A stretch of DNA of 64,000 nt from Mycolicibacterium sp. CH28 (GTDB lineage Bacteria > Actinomycetota > Actinomycetes > Mycobacteriales > Mycobacteriaceae): contig NZ_SRLQ01000012.1 in assembly GCF_004745805.1 (NCBI RefSeq), forward strand, positions 1 through 64,000, in the 5' to 3' direction. The position numbers and the translations under genes were made by a program. This document shows positions 33,200 to 41,571 of the stretch, one piece after another; position 1 is the first letter of the stretch; each line of letters opens with the position of its first letter. The notes beneath the pieces were generated by a model that was not told the origin of the DNA, did no database searches, and was given only the letters and a program-made list of their open reading frames with translations.

Positions 33200-34762
33200 T
33201 CAGCGCAAAGAACGGGCGCCGGCCGCGGTCGCGCAGTCCTCGGCGATCAGTTCGCTGGCCCGCTCGGCGACCGCCATGATCGTCCCCACCGGGTTGACCG
33301 AGGGAATGGTCGGGAGGACGGATGCGTCGACGACCCGCAACCCGCGCACGCCGCGAACACGTAGCCGCGAATCACACACCGCCAGTGGATCTTCGGATGC
33401 GCCCATCCGGCACGTTCCGGAAACGTGGTACACGGTCTGGTGGGTCGCGCGCAGCACGGGCGAGAGCTCGTCGTCGGTGGCCAATCCGGCGCCGGGGAAC
33501 ACTTCGTCACCGATCCACTCGGACATCGGTGCCGTTGCGGCGATGCGCCGGGCCAGCCGGATTCCGGCGATCAATGTCGCCTCGTCGACGCCGCCGGCGT
33601 CGGTGAAATATCCGTAGTCGATGCTGGGCGGCGCGTCCGGATCCGCCGTGGTGATCCACACGCGACCGCGGCTCGCGGGTTTGGCGACATTGGGCGCCAG
33701 CGCCACGATTCGATCGGGGAGATCCACCCCGTAGGTCACCGCATGATCGGCGACAGCCTCCACCGGAAAGTGCATGAGGACATCGGGCCGGGCCGGGCCG
33801 TCGGCGCGCAACCGCACCGCCGCACCGGCGTCCCAGCCGGTGGCACAGGTATCGGGAACCTCACGACGGGCCTCCCAGACGATCAGGCCCTCGGCGTGGT
33901 CCATCAGGTTCTCTCCGACGCCGGGGCTGTCAACGACGGTCGTCACCCCGGCGGCTGCCAGCACCGCCTGCGGACCGATCCCGGACAGTTGCAACAGTTT
34001 CGGCGAATCGATCGCCCCACAGCACACGATCACTTCACGCGACGCGCGGATCTCGTGCTCGATGCCGTCGTCACCGACGGCCAGCACGCCGACCGCGGCG
34101 CCGTCCTCGAGGAGTATCCGCACAACCCGCAGGCCGTGCCGGACGGTCAGGTTGTCGCGGACGTCCATGACGTCGTGCAGGTAGTGCACCGACGTGGAGG
34201 ACCGCAGGTGACTCTCGGGCGTGTAACCGATCTCGAAGAATCCCGCACCCACACCGCTGCGGGCGAAGTCCGCATCACTGTTCCAGTTCGAGCGCGCGGG
34301 CAGGTCGAGCGCCCGAATCGCCGATGCGACGACGTCGGCGACGTAGGGGTTCTGGTGCTCGTCGGGTATCGGAACTATCGGTGTTGCAAGCCTGTCGAAG
34401 CACATGCCGACCGTCTCGGGGTCCCAGCCCTCGACGCCGAGTTCCGCCCACTCCTGCAAATCGGCCGCCAAGGGCCGCCAGCTGATCATCGTGTTGGCCG
34501 TGGAACAACCACCGAGGATGCGCATCCGCGCCTGACGGATGTTGGAGTTGCCCCGCTGCTGCGCGATGCTGCGGTAGTCGAGGTCGTACTCGCTCTCCAC
34601 CATTTCGGGCCAGCGCCGGATGTCCAGCGCGCGCGGTTCGTTCACGTCGGACGGGCCCGGCTCGATGAGCGTCACTCGAGCATCGGGGTCCGCCGAAAGG
34701 CGACCGGCGACAATGCATCCCGCCGTACCTCCACCGACGACGAGGTACTCGCAGTGACTCAC
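33200..34762 (-). CDS. GMC-family FAD oxidoreductase
   Basis: A 520-residue glucose-methanol-choline oxidoreductase. FAD motif YLVVGGGTAGCIVAGRLS at the N-terminus, GGCSTANTMISWRP (GMC signature 1 region), GAIDSPKLLQLSGIGP (signature 2), and the active-site His in VYHVSGTCRMG with a second in VNPVGTIMAVAE where an Asn is used. It oxidises an alcohol, perhaps choline-like. The GTG at 34762 overlaps the permease stop (GTGA); the longer frame is antisense shadow. It is paired with the NCS1 permease. Confidence 0.88.
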   Translation of the reverse strand: MSHCEYLVVGGGTAGCIVAGRLSADPDARVTLIEPGPSDVNEPRALDIRRWPEMVESEYDLDYRSIAQQRGNSNIRQARMRILGGCSTANTMISWRPLAADLQEWAELGVEGWDPETVGMCFDRLATPIVPIPDEHQNPYVADVVASAIRALDLPARSNWNSDADFARSGVGAGFFEIGYTPESHLRSSTSVHYLHDVMDVRDNLTVRHGLRVVRILLEDGAAVGVLAVGDDGIEHEIRASREVIVCCGAIDSPKLLQLSGIGPQAVLAAAGVTTVVDSPGVGENLMDHAEGLIVWEARREVPDTCATGWDAGAAVRLRADGPARPDVLMHFPVEAVADHAVTYGVDLPDRIVALAPNVAKPASRGRVWITTADPDAPPSIDYGYFTDAGGVDEATLIAGIRLARRIAATAPMSEWIGDEVFPGAGLATDDELSPVLRATHQTVYHVSGTCRMGASEDPLAVCDSRLRVRGVRGLRVVDASVLPTIPSVNPVGTIMAVAERASELIAEDCATAAGARSLR

Positions 34763-36162
34763 GCTGCGCTCGGGGCCACGCTGCCGACGGAGGCGGCGGC
34801 CACGCGCGGTCGCATCAGCACGTAGTACAGGGGGCAGATGACGGCGAGGCCGACGATCCACGACACATCCACCTTGTTCAGCGCCTCGGCCGCGAATCCG
34901 GTGAACAACGTTGTCGACAGGAAGGGGATCTGCACCAGGATGCCGGCGAAGTAGCAGCCGATGGCCACCCAGTTGAAGCGGCCGTAGACGCCACCGTCGC
35001 GTTCGAAGAGCGCGTCGATGTCGTAGTGCCCGTGCCTCAGCAGGTAATAGTCGACCAGGTTGACCGCCGTCCAGGGGATCAACACACACAACAGGAGCGC
35101 CAGGAAGTTCGCGTAGTTGGCCAGGAAGTCGTCAGCACTGATCAGCGCGGGAATCAGCGTCAGCACGAACAGCACGATCGCGATCATCGCGCGACTGCCG
35201 GCCTGCGGATTCCACCGCGGAGCGATGTTCTGTCCGATCGTGATCGTCGACAGCGTGCCGCAGTAGAGGTTCATCGCGTTGGTTGCGGCGATACCGATCG
35301 CGAAGATCGCGAACACTCCCGTGGTGACACCGTGAGTCAGCGTCGACAACCCGTCGAGCGTGTCGTCGTTGGGCAGCGCGGCACCCACCAGCACACCCAG
35401 CAACATGGGTAGCACCGAACCGAGTACGCACCCCGCGTAGGTGCCCCAGAACGCGGCCCGCTGACCGGTGTCCTTGGGCATGTACCTGGTGTAGTCGGAA
35501 ACATATGGGGCGTAAGCGATCTGCCACAGGGCGGCCACCGAAAGCGTGGCCATGAAGCCGGCCCAGGTGAACCCGTCGGTGTGCCATGTCCCGGCGGGCA
35601 CGCCGTTTACGCCGACGATCCACACGAATGCCACGATCAGCGCGCCGCCGGCGACGACCGACAACACAGCCGCCACCCGGTGAATGAGCCGGTAGCCCAC
35701 GATCGTGGCGGCCACACTGATAAGCCCGATGATGACGATGGACCAGTTGGTGGGTAGGCCGGTGACCTGCGAGAGGGCCTGGCCGCCGAGGACCGCGTTG
35801 GAGGCGAAGAAGCCCAGGTACATGAACACCACCAGGACCACCACCAGCAGGCTGCCGTACGACCCGAACTGGGCTCGGGTCTGCAGCATCTGCGGCACGC
35901 CCATCTGCGGTCCCTGCGCCGCGTGCAGCGCCATCACGATGCCGCCGACGACGTTGCCGAGCACCACCGCGAGCGCACCGGCCCAGCATGGGAGGCCGAA
36001 CACCGCGGTGGACAACGCACCCGTGATGATCGTCAACAGCATGATGTTGGAGCCGAACCACACGGTGAACAGATCCCGCGCACGGCCATGCCGTTCGTCT
36101 ACCGGGACATGGTCGATCGTCCGGCGTTCGACGGATTCCGGTTTGGAGCTGGGTGCGGTCAT
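34759..36162 (-). CDS. NCS1-family nucleobase/related permease
   Basis: A 467-residue permease of the NCS1 family (cytosine, purine, hydantoin, allantoin and thiamine transporters) with about 12 hydrophobic segments. Marks are VWFGSNIMLLTIITGAL near segment 1, GPQMGVPQMLQTRAQFG after segment 2, and IAYAPYVSDYTRYMP in the sixth-segment loop. Start ATG at 36162 is 9 bases after AAGG; a GTG two codons earlier is open. Its substrate, likely an N-heterocycle or quaternary-amine-like compound, may be the true substrate of the island. Overlap with the GMC gene implies shared expression. Confidence 0.87.
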   Translation of the reverse strand: MTAPSSKPESVERRTIDHVPVDERHGRARDLFTVWFGSNIMLLTIITGALSTAVFGLPCWAGALAVVLGNVVGGIVMALHAAQGPQMGVPQMLQTRAQFGSYGSLLVVVLVVFMYLGFFASNAVLGGQALSQVTGLPTNWSIVIIGLISVAATIVGYRLIHRVAAVLSVVAGGALIVAFVWIVGVNGVPAGTWHTDGFTWAGFMATLSVAALWQIAYAPYVSDYTRYMPKDTGQRAAFWGTYAGCVLGSVLPMLLGVLVGAALPNDDTLDGLSTLTHGVTTGVFAIFAIGIAATNAMNLYCGTLSTITIGQNIAPRWNPQAGSRAMIAIVLFVLTLIPALISADDFLANYANFLALLLCVLIPWTAVNLVDYYLLRHGHYDIDALFERDGGVYGRFNWVAIGCYFAGILVQIPFLSTTLFTGFAAEALNKVDVSWIVGLAVICPLYYVLMRPRVAAASVGSVAPSAA

Positions 36163-36339
36163 GGACACCGGCCTTCACATACGACGTTTCCGCGGCTGAG
36201 ACCGCGATCGCTATCAGTATTCGGCGAGGATTGAAACGGATAAATCACAAAGAATCGGACTGCTAGATCTGTTTCATCGATGTAGTCGAGCGAGAAGTCC
36301 GCGTTGACCTCGTGGCGGAGCAGGCGTGACGATCTCCCG

Positions 36340-37986
36340 GTGCACGCCGACCATGTATTCGCAAACGCCTCGGTCTTCCTTCCCGATGGCAGCGGTCCCG
36401 CCGACACCGTCGCCGTGCTCGACGGCCGAATCATGGCGGTCGGCCGCGGCGTCGATCGCGACCTGATCGGCGCCGGTACAGAAGTCCTCGACCTCGGCGG
36501 CGCGACGCTGCTACCCGGTTTCATCGATGCACACGTGCATCCCGTCGCGGCCGGAATACAAGCCCTGCGTTGCGATCTCTCGCCCCTCCCGCACGACCGG
36601 CCCAGCTATCGGGCGGCCATAGCCGACTACGCGGCGGCCCATCCCGAGGAGCAGATGGTCGCCGGAAGCGGGTGGTACGGCGACGCCTTCGACGGCGGCT
36701 TCCCGGCCGCAGCCGATATCGACGACGTGGTCGCCGACCGCCCCGTGGTGTTGTCGAGCCACGACGGACACGGCGTCTGGGTGAACAGCCGTGCCCTTGC
36801 CCTCGCCGGGATCGACGCCCACACCCCGGATCCGCCGGGAGGACGCATCGTGCGGGACCGAGACGGACAGCCGACGGGGATGCTGTTCGAAAGCGCCGCC
36901 GATCCGCTCAACCGCCTCATCCCAGAGGTCACTCCCGAATTCCTCCGGCGGGCGCTACTCGAGGCACAACGCCGGCTGCACGCTGTCGGCGTGACAGGTT
37001 GGCAGGACGCGGGTGTCGGCATTCCGGCGTTCGGGCTCACCGACATCCTCGCCACCTACCTCGACGCCGACGCCGCGGGTGAGCTGACCGCACGCGTGGT
37101 CGGGGCGCTGTGGTGGACGGCCGACGCCGGGCTTGCCCAGCTGGATGAGATCTTGGCCCGCCGCGCCACTGCCGGGCCAGGCCGATTCAGTGCCTCCGCG
37201 GTCAAGGTCATGCAGGACGGTATCTGCGAAAACTGCACGGCGGCGATGCTCGCGCCCTATCACGGCACCCCGGGCGATTCGCTGACCGGCATGTCGTTCA
37301 TCGACCCGAGCGAGCTCGCCCGGATCACGACTCACCTTGCCGCCGAGGGCTTTCAGATCCACATCCACGCCGTGGGGGATCGCGCCGTGCGGGAGGGCCT
37401 CGACGCCCTGGAAGTCGCGATCCGATCGACTCCGCAGTTCGACGGGCGGCACCAGATCGCGCACCTCGATGTCGTCGACCCAAGCGACATCCCGCGGTTC
37501 GGCGCCCTCGGCGTGATCGCCAACATCCAGGCGCTGTGGGCGCGTCGAGACACCGAAATCGTCGAGCGCAAGCTGCCACTGCTCGGACCGGAGCGTGAAC
37601 CGTGGCACTTTCCGTTCGGATCACTGCGGCGGCACGGCGCGACCCTGGCGATGGGCAGCGACTGGCCCGTCACCGATCCGAATCCGATGTGGGCGATCCA
37701 CACGGCCGTGCACCGCACGGGTACCCGCGCCGACCCCCACGCGATCGGCGCCGACGTCTTCGACAGACCACTTCAGGCGCAGGAGGCGATCGACCTGCGC
37801 ACCGCCCTGTCGGCCTACACAACCGGTTCGGCGTATGCCAATCACGACGACGACCGCGGCACGATCGCCGTCGGCAAAATCGCCGACCTCGTCGCCCTCG
37901 ACTCCGACGTGTTCCTGGCCGAAGACATCGGGACGGTGCAGGCGGCGCTGACCATGGTCGGCGGCGAGGTCGTGCACCGGGTGTGA
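36340..37986 (+). CDS. YtcJ-type amidohydrolase
   Basis: A 548-residue metal-dependent amidohydrolase of the YtcJ/NfdA branch. Metal motif GFIDAHVHP near residue 60, HIHAVGDRAVREG (third metal His), and GSDWPVTDPNP near residue 445 (catalytic Asp). Such proteins hydrolyse exocyclic or N-formyl amides. Start GTG at 36340 is chosen by family N-terminus; a TTG at 36304 is the far end of the frame. It diverges from the NCS1 permease across 177 bases, which hold an imperfect palindrome (GAAACGGAT near 36234 and ATCTGTTTC near 36267). It ends the island. Confidence 0.87.
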   Translation: MHADHVFANASVFLPDGSGPADTVAVLDGRIMAVGRGVDRDLIGAGTEVLDLGGATLLPGFIDAHVHPVAAGIQALRCDLSPLPHDRPSYRAAIADYAAAHPEEQMVAGSGWYGDAFDGGFPAAADIDDVVADRPVVLSSHDGHGVWVNSRALALAGIDAHTPDPPGGRIVRDRDGQPTGMLFESAADPLNRLIPEVTPEFLRRALLEAQRRLHAVGVTGWQDAGVGIPAFGLTDILATYLDADAAGELTARVVGALWWTADAGLAQLDEILARRATAGPGRFSASAVKVMQDGICENCTAAMLAPYHGTPGDSLTGMSFIDPSELARITTHLAAEGFQIHIHAVGDRAVREGLDALEVAIRSTPQFDGRHQIAHLDVVDPSDIPRFGALGVIANIQALWARRDTEIVERKLPLLGPEREPWHFPFGSLRRHGATLAMGSDWPVTDPNPMWAIHTAVHRTGTRADPHAIGADVFDRPLQAQEAIDLRTALSAYTTGSAYANHDDDRGTIAVGKIADLVALDSDVFLAEDIGTVQAALTMVGGEVVHRV

Positions 37987-38102
37987 AACCGGCTAGGGCG
38001 ATGAAGTACTTCGCCCGCGCCCACGTCTGGGTGCACCGCCGCACAAGGGCTATCGCGATGCCACCGATCGGCGTATTCCGTTGGCGGTGTGTGAGCCGGT
38101 TT
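37986..38102. repeat. short intergenic block bounded by AAACCGGCT inverted repeats
   Basis: AAACCGGCT (37986-37994) and AGCCGGTTT (38094-38102) are perfect 9-base inverted repeats at the two ends of the whole gap between the convergent amidohydrolase and SDR genes. The block starts inside the island gene's stop codon and ends next to the SDR stop. It marks the right end of the accessory island. It may be only a long-range terminator stem; no reading frame is inside. Confidence 0.5.
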
Positions 38103-38105
38103 GAG

Positions 38106-39011
38106 TCAGGCCCCGAAGACCGGCATCGGTGTGCGCGACTTCTCCAGCAGATCACCGACCACCGGGCCGAGCTCGGCGGGATCCCAGCGAGCTCCCTTGT
38201 CGGCCTCGGCGCCGCGGGCCCAGCCCTCGGCTACCCGGATGATGCCGCCCTCGACCTCGAACACCCGCCCGGTGACGTCCTTGGACTCGGCGCTGCCGAG
38301 CCAGACCACCAGCGGTGAGACGTTCTCCGGTGCCATGGCGTCGAAATCGTTGCCCTGCGTGGACATCATGTCGGCGAACACCGTCTCGGTCATCCGGGTG
38401 CGTGCCGACGGCGCGATCGCGTTGACGGTAACGCCGAAGCGGCCCATCTCGGCGGCGGCCACCAGAGTCAACGCGGCAATGCCCGCCTTCGCGGCGCTGT
38501 AATTGGCCTGCCCGACGCTGCCCTGCAACCCGGCGCCGGAGCTGGTGTTGATGATGCGGGCATCGACGGCATTGCCGGCCTTGGACTGTGCCCGCCAGTA
38601 CGCGCCGGCGTGCTTCATGGTTGCGAAGTGTCCCTTGAGGTGCACCGCGGTGACGGCGTCGAATTCCTCTTCCGAGGTGTTGACGAGCATTCGGTCGCGG
38701 ACGATGCCGGCGTTGTTGACCAGCACGTCGAGTCCACCGAAGGAGTCGACGGCGGTCTGGATCAGTGCCTCGGCCTGCGCCCAGTCGGCGACGTTGGAAC
38801 CGTTGGCGACGGCTTCGCCGCCGGCTGCGGTGATCTCGTCGACCACCGACTGCGCGGCACTGCCGCCGCCGGCAGGTGAGCCGTCAAGGCCGACGCCGAT
38901 GTCGTTGACCACCACCCGCGCGCCCTCGGCGGCGAACGCCAGTGCGTGCGCGCGCCCGATGCCGCCACCGGCACCCGTGACGATGACCACCCGGCCGTCG
39001 AGCAATCCCAT
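38106..39011 (-). CDS. SDR oxidoreductase (Rv3548c type)
   Basis: A 301-residue short-chain dehydrogenase. NAD motif TGAGGGIGRAHA, NNAG at about residue 90, and the catalytic YSAAK with an upstream Ser (TSSGAG). It resembles the (3R)-hydroxyacyl-CoA dehydrogenase domain of human MFE2 (17-beta-HSD4) and the KstR-regulon gene Rv3548c. It is probably a sterol side-chain or ring hydroxyacyl-CoA dehydrogenase. It follows the next SDR gene by 12 bases in the same direction, under the KstR2-site promoter. Confidence 0.85.
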   Translation of the reverse strand: MGLLDGRVVIVTGAGGGIGRAHALAFAAEGARVVVNDIGVGLDGSPAGGGSAAQSVVDEITAAGGEAVANGSNVADWAQAEALIQTAVDSFGGLDVLVNNAGIVRDRMLVNTSEEEFDAVTAVHLKGHFATMKHAGAYWRAQSKAGNAVDARIINTSSGAGLQGSVGQANYSAAKAGIAALTLVAAAEMGRFGVTVNAIAPSARTRMTETVFADMMSTQGNDFDAMAPENVSPLVVWLGSAESKDVTGRVFEVEGGIIRVAEGWARGAEADKGARWDPAELGPVVGDLLEKSRTPMPVFGA

Positions 39012-39023
39012 TTCCGTGTCTCC

Positions 39024-39821
39024 TTATTTGTTGGCATTCGAGGCGGACAGGTAGGCAGGCGGCTCCCCGCCGCCGTGCACCGCCACCTTTGCTCCAGTGA
39101 TGTATGCGGCCGCATCGGAGGCCAGAAATGCTGCCGCCCAGCCGATATCGGCTGGTTTGGCCAGGCGCCCCAGCGGCACGGTCGCCGCTACGGCGGCCTG
39201 CGACTCGGCGTCGCCGTAGAACAGCTCGGCCTGCTCGGTTTCGACCATGCCGACCACGAGTGCGTTGACGCGGACCTTGGGCGCCCATTCCACGGCCAGC
39301 GTGGTGGTCAGACTTTCCACGCCGGCCTTGGCCGCGCTGTAGGCCGCGGTGCCCGGTGAGGGCCGCCCTGCGCTGACGCTCGAGATCGACACGATCGACC
39401 CGCCCTGCGGCTGGGTCTGCATGACGGCGTTGGCCGCCTGCGAGACATGCAGCATGCCAAGCAGATTCAGCTCGACGATCTTCTGGTGAAACTTCGGGGA
39501 TGCCTCGGCCGCAAGCGCATACGGTGAGCCGCCGGCATTGTTCACCACAACATCGAGATGGCCGTACTTCTCGACGATGGACTCGATGAGCACAGCGACG
39601 GCGGCGGCGTCGCGGACATCGCAACTGTGAAAGTCATAGGGCAGTCCGTCGACGGCCCGGCGGGCGCAGGTGACGACGGTGGCGCCCTGGTCGGCGAAGA
39701 CGGCGCTGATGCCCGCACCCACACCGCGCACACCACCGGTCACCAGCACAACGCGGCCCTGTAGCCCCAGGTTGACGGGTCCCAGGTTGACAGCAGCGGG
39801 AGTGTCAGCGGGCTCGGTCAC
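39024..39821 (-). CDS. SDR oxidoreductase (Rv3549c type), KstR2 regulon
   Basis: A 265-residue short-chain dehydrogenase, positional and sequence ortholog of Rv3549c. Motifs TGGVRGVGAGIS, NNAGGS, SISSVS and YSAAK are all present. Exact step in ring catabolism not established. GTG at 39821 has no ribosome site; a TACGCT -10 hexamer (39828-39833) ends exactly 6 bases before it, so it is probably leaderless. The KstR2 palindrome is 3 bases further upstream, where it would block the promoter. Confidence 0.87.
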   Translation of the reverse strand: MTEPADTPAAVNLGPVNLGLQGRVVLVTGGVRGVGAGISAVFADQGATVVTCARRAVDGLPYDFHSCDVRDAAAVAVLIESIVEKYGHLDVVVNNAGGSPYALAAEASPKFHQKIVELNLLGMLHVSQAANAVMQTQPQGGSIVSISSVSAGRPSPGTAAYSAAKAGVESLTTTLAVEWAPKVRVNALVVGMVETEQAELFYGDAESQAAVAATVPLGRLAKPADIGWAAAFLASDAAAYITGAKVAVHGGGEPPAYLSASNANK

Positions 39822-39836
39822 TGTGCTAGCGTACCA

Positions 39837-39850
39837 AGCAAGTGCTTGCT
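39837..39850. promoter_or_regulatory. KstR2 operator, SDR/echA20 divergence
   Basis: AGCAAGTGCTTGCT fits the KstR2 palindrome AnCAAGnnCTTGnT exactly. It would serve both the minus-strand SDR pair and the plus-strand echA20-ipdABC operon. Confidence 0.9.
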
Positions 39851-39890
39851 TAGGTATTCGCCCCATCCAGGAAGTGGATCAGGAACGCCG

Positions 39891-40646
39891 ATGACCATCA
39901 CCACCAGCACCGTCGAACCCGGGATCGTCGCCGTCACCGTCGACTACCCGCCCGTCAACGCGATCCCGTCCCGCGGCTGGTTCGAACTGGGCGACGTGAT
40001 CACCGCCGCCGGGCGGGACCTGACCACCCATGTGGTGATCCTGCGAGCCGAGGGCCGCGGGTTCAACGCCGGCGTAGACATCAAGGAGATGCAGAAGACC
40101 GAGGGCTTCACCGCCCTGATCGACGCCAACCGCGGCTGTTTCGCGGCCTTCAAGGCCGTCTACGAGTGCGCCGTTCCAGTCGTCGCCGCGGTCAACGGCT
40201 TCTGCGTGGGCGGCGGCATCGGCCTGGTCGGCAACGCCGACGTCATCGTCGCCTCCGACGACGCCACGTTCGGCCTGCCGGAGGTCGAGCGCGGGGCGTT
40301 GGGCGCGGCCACCCACCTGTCCCGGCTGGTGCCCCAGCACATGATGCGCCGGCTGTTCTACACCGCGGCGACGGTAGACGCCGCGACCCTGCACCACTTC
40401 GGTTCCGTGCACGAGGTGGTCCCCCGCGCCGAACTCGACGAAGCCGCCCTTCGGGTGGCCCGCGACATCGCAGCCAAGGACACCCGGGTGATCCGCGCCG
40501 CCAAGGAGGCGCTGAACCTGATCGACGTCCAGCGGGTCAATTCGAGCTACCGCATGGAGCAGGGGTTCACCTTCGAGCTGAACCTGTCCGGTGTTGCCGA
40601 CGAGCACCGCGACGCCTTCGCCGGCACCGACAAGGGCTCGAAATGA
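39891..40646 (+). CDS. echA20: EchA20, ring-cleaving crotonase
   Basis: A 251-residue crotonase-fold protein, ortholog of Rv3550. It hydrolytically opens the last D ring of the sterol indane-dione CoA ester (HIEC-CoA to COCHEA-CoA). Crotonase features: GFNAGVDIKEMQK, GGGIGLVGNADVIVAS and FGLPEVERGALG. The ATG at 39891 follows AGGA; an upstream extension would overlap the operator. Its stop overlaps a 14-codon mini-frame leading to ipdA. Confidence 0.93.
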   Translation: MTITTSTVEPGIVAVTVDYPPVNAIPSRGWFELGDVITAAGRDLTTHVVILRAEGRGFNAGVDIKEMQKTEGFTALIDANRGCFAAFKAVYECAVPVVAAVNGFCVGGGIGLVGNADVIVASDDATFGLPEVERGALGAATHLSRLVPQHMMRRLFYTAATVDAATLHHFGSVHEVVPRAELDEAALRVARDIAAKDTRVIRAAKEALNLIDVQRVNSSYRMEQGFTFELNLSGVADEHRDAFAGTDKGSK

Positions 40647-40687
40647 TTCGGCGAGCAGGAGCGAAGCGACAGGGGCAGCAGTGGTAG
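40643..40687 (+). other. 14-codon mini-frame linking echA20 to ipdA
   Basis: An ATGA overlap at the echA20 stop opens a frame MIRRAGAKRQGQQW that ends with TAG at 40685, running 4 bases into ipdA (GTG at 40681). AGGGG inside it is the ribosome site of ipdA. It has the same layout as each unit of the repeat at 14401, with a related GC-rich sequence (GCGAGCAGGAGCGAAGCGAC). Probably a spacer that keeps ribosomes moving rather than a functional peptide. Confidence 0.6.
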
Positions 40688-41571
40688 ACAAGCGAACGAC
40701 TCTCGACGAGGCCGTCGCCGACGTCCAGAGCGGCATGACGATCGGCATCGGCGGCTGGGGATCCCGGCGCAAGCCGATGGCCTTCGTGCGGGCACTGCTG
40801 CGCACCGACGTCACCGACCTGACGGTGGTCAGCTACGGCGGACCCGACATCGGGCTACTCTGCTCGGCAGGCAAGGTCAAGCGCGTCTACTACGGCTTCG
40901 TCTCACTGGACTCGCCGCCGTTCTACGACCCGTGGTTCGCCAAGGCCCGCACGACAGGCGCGATCGAGTCGCGCGAGATGGACGAGGGCATGCTGCGGTG
41001 CGGGCTACAAGCCGCCGCACAGCGACTGCCCTTCCTGCCCATCCGCGCCGGCCTGGGCAGCGACGTGCGGGCGTTCTGGGGCGACGAGCTCAAGACCGTC
41101 AAGTCCCCCTACCCGACTGAGGGTGGTTTCGAAGAGCTCATCGCCATGCCCGCACTGAATCTCGACGTCGCGTTGGTGCACCTGAATCTCGGTGACGCCC
41201 AAGGCAATGCCGCCTACACCGGCATCGACCCGTACTTCGACGACCTGTTCCTGATGTCGGCGCGAAAGCGCTTGTTGTCGGTGGAGAAGGTGGTGTCCAC
41301 CGAAGAGCTGGTGAAATCGGTTCCGGTGCAGGCCCTGCTGATCAACCGGATGATGGTCGACAGCGTGGTCGAGGCGCCGAACGGCGCGCACTTCACCACG
41401 GCCGAGCCCGACTACCGCCGCGACGAGAAGTTCCAGCGCCACTACGCCGAAGCCGCGGCATCCGACGAGACCTGGGCCGAGTTCGTGAAGACCTATCTGT
41501 CCGGTAGCGAGGCCGATTACCAAGCTGCCGTGCGCAAGTTCAGGGAGTCGACCGAGGAAGGCCGAGCATGA
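40681..41571 (+). CDS. ipdA: IpdA, CoA-transferase-like ring hydrolase alpha
   Basis: A 296-residue class I CoA-transferase fold subunit, ortholog of Rv3551. With IpdB it opens the C ring of COCHEA-CoA by hydrolysis, without actual CoA transfer. Features: GMTIGIGGWGSRRKPMAF (CoA-binding glycine loop) and LNLDVALVHLNLGDAQGNAAYTG. GTG at 40681 with AGGGG 5 bases upstream decides the start. It overlaps ipdB by four bases (ATGA). Confidence 0.93.
   Translation: MVDKRTTLDEAVADVQSGMTIGIGGWGSRRKPMAFVRALLRTDVTDLTVVSYGGPDIGLLCSAGKVKRVYYGFVSLDSPPFYDPWFAKARTTGAIESREMDEGMLRCGLQAAAQRLPFLPIRAGLGSDVRAFWGDELKTVKSPYPTEGGFEELIAMPALNLDVALVHLNLGDAQGNAAYTGIDPYFDDLFLMSARKRLLSVEKVVSTEELVKSVPVQALLINRMMVDSVVEAPNGAHFTTAEPDYRRDEKFQRHYAEAAASDETWAEFVKTYLSGSEADYQAAVRKFRESTEEGRA

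Noticed and set aside
36234-36275. GAAACGGAT / ATCTGTTTC inverted repeat as a TetR operator
   Set aside because: Arms are imperfect and about 24 bases apart; not enough for an operator call, so only mentioned in the amidohydrolase entry.
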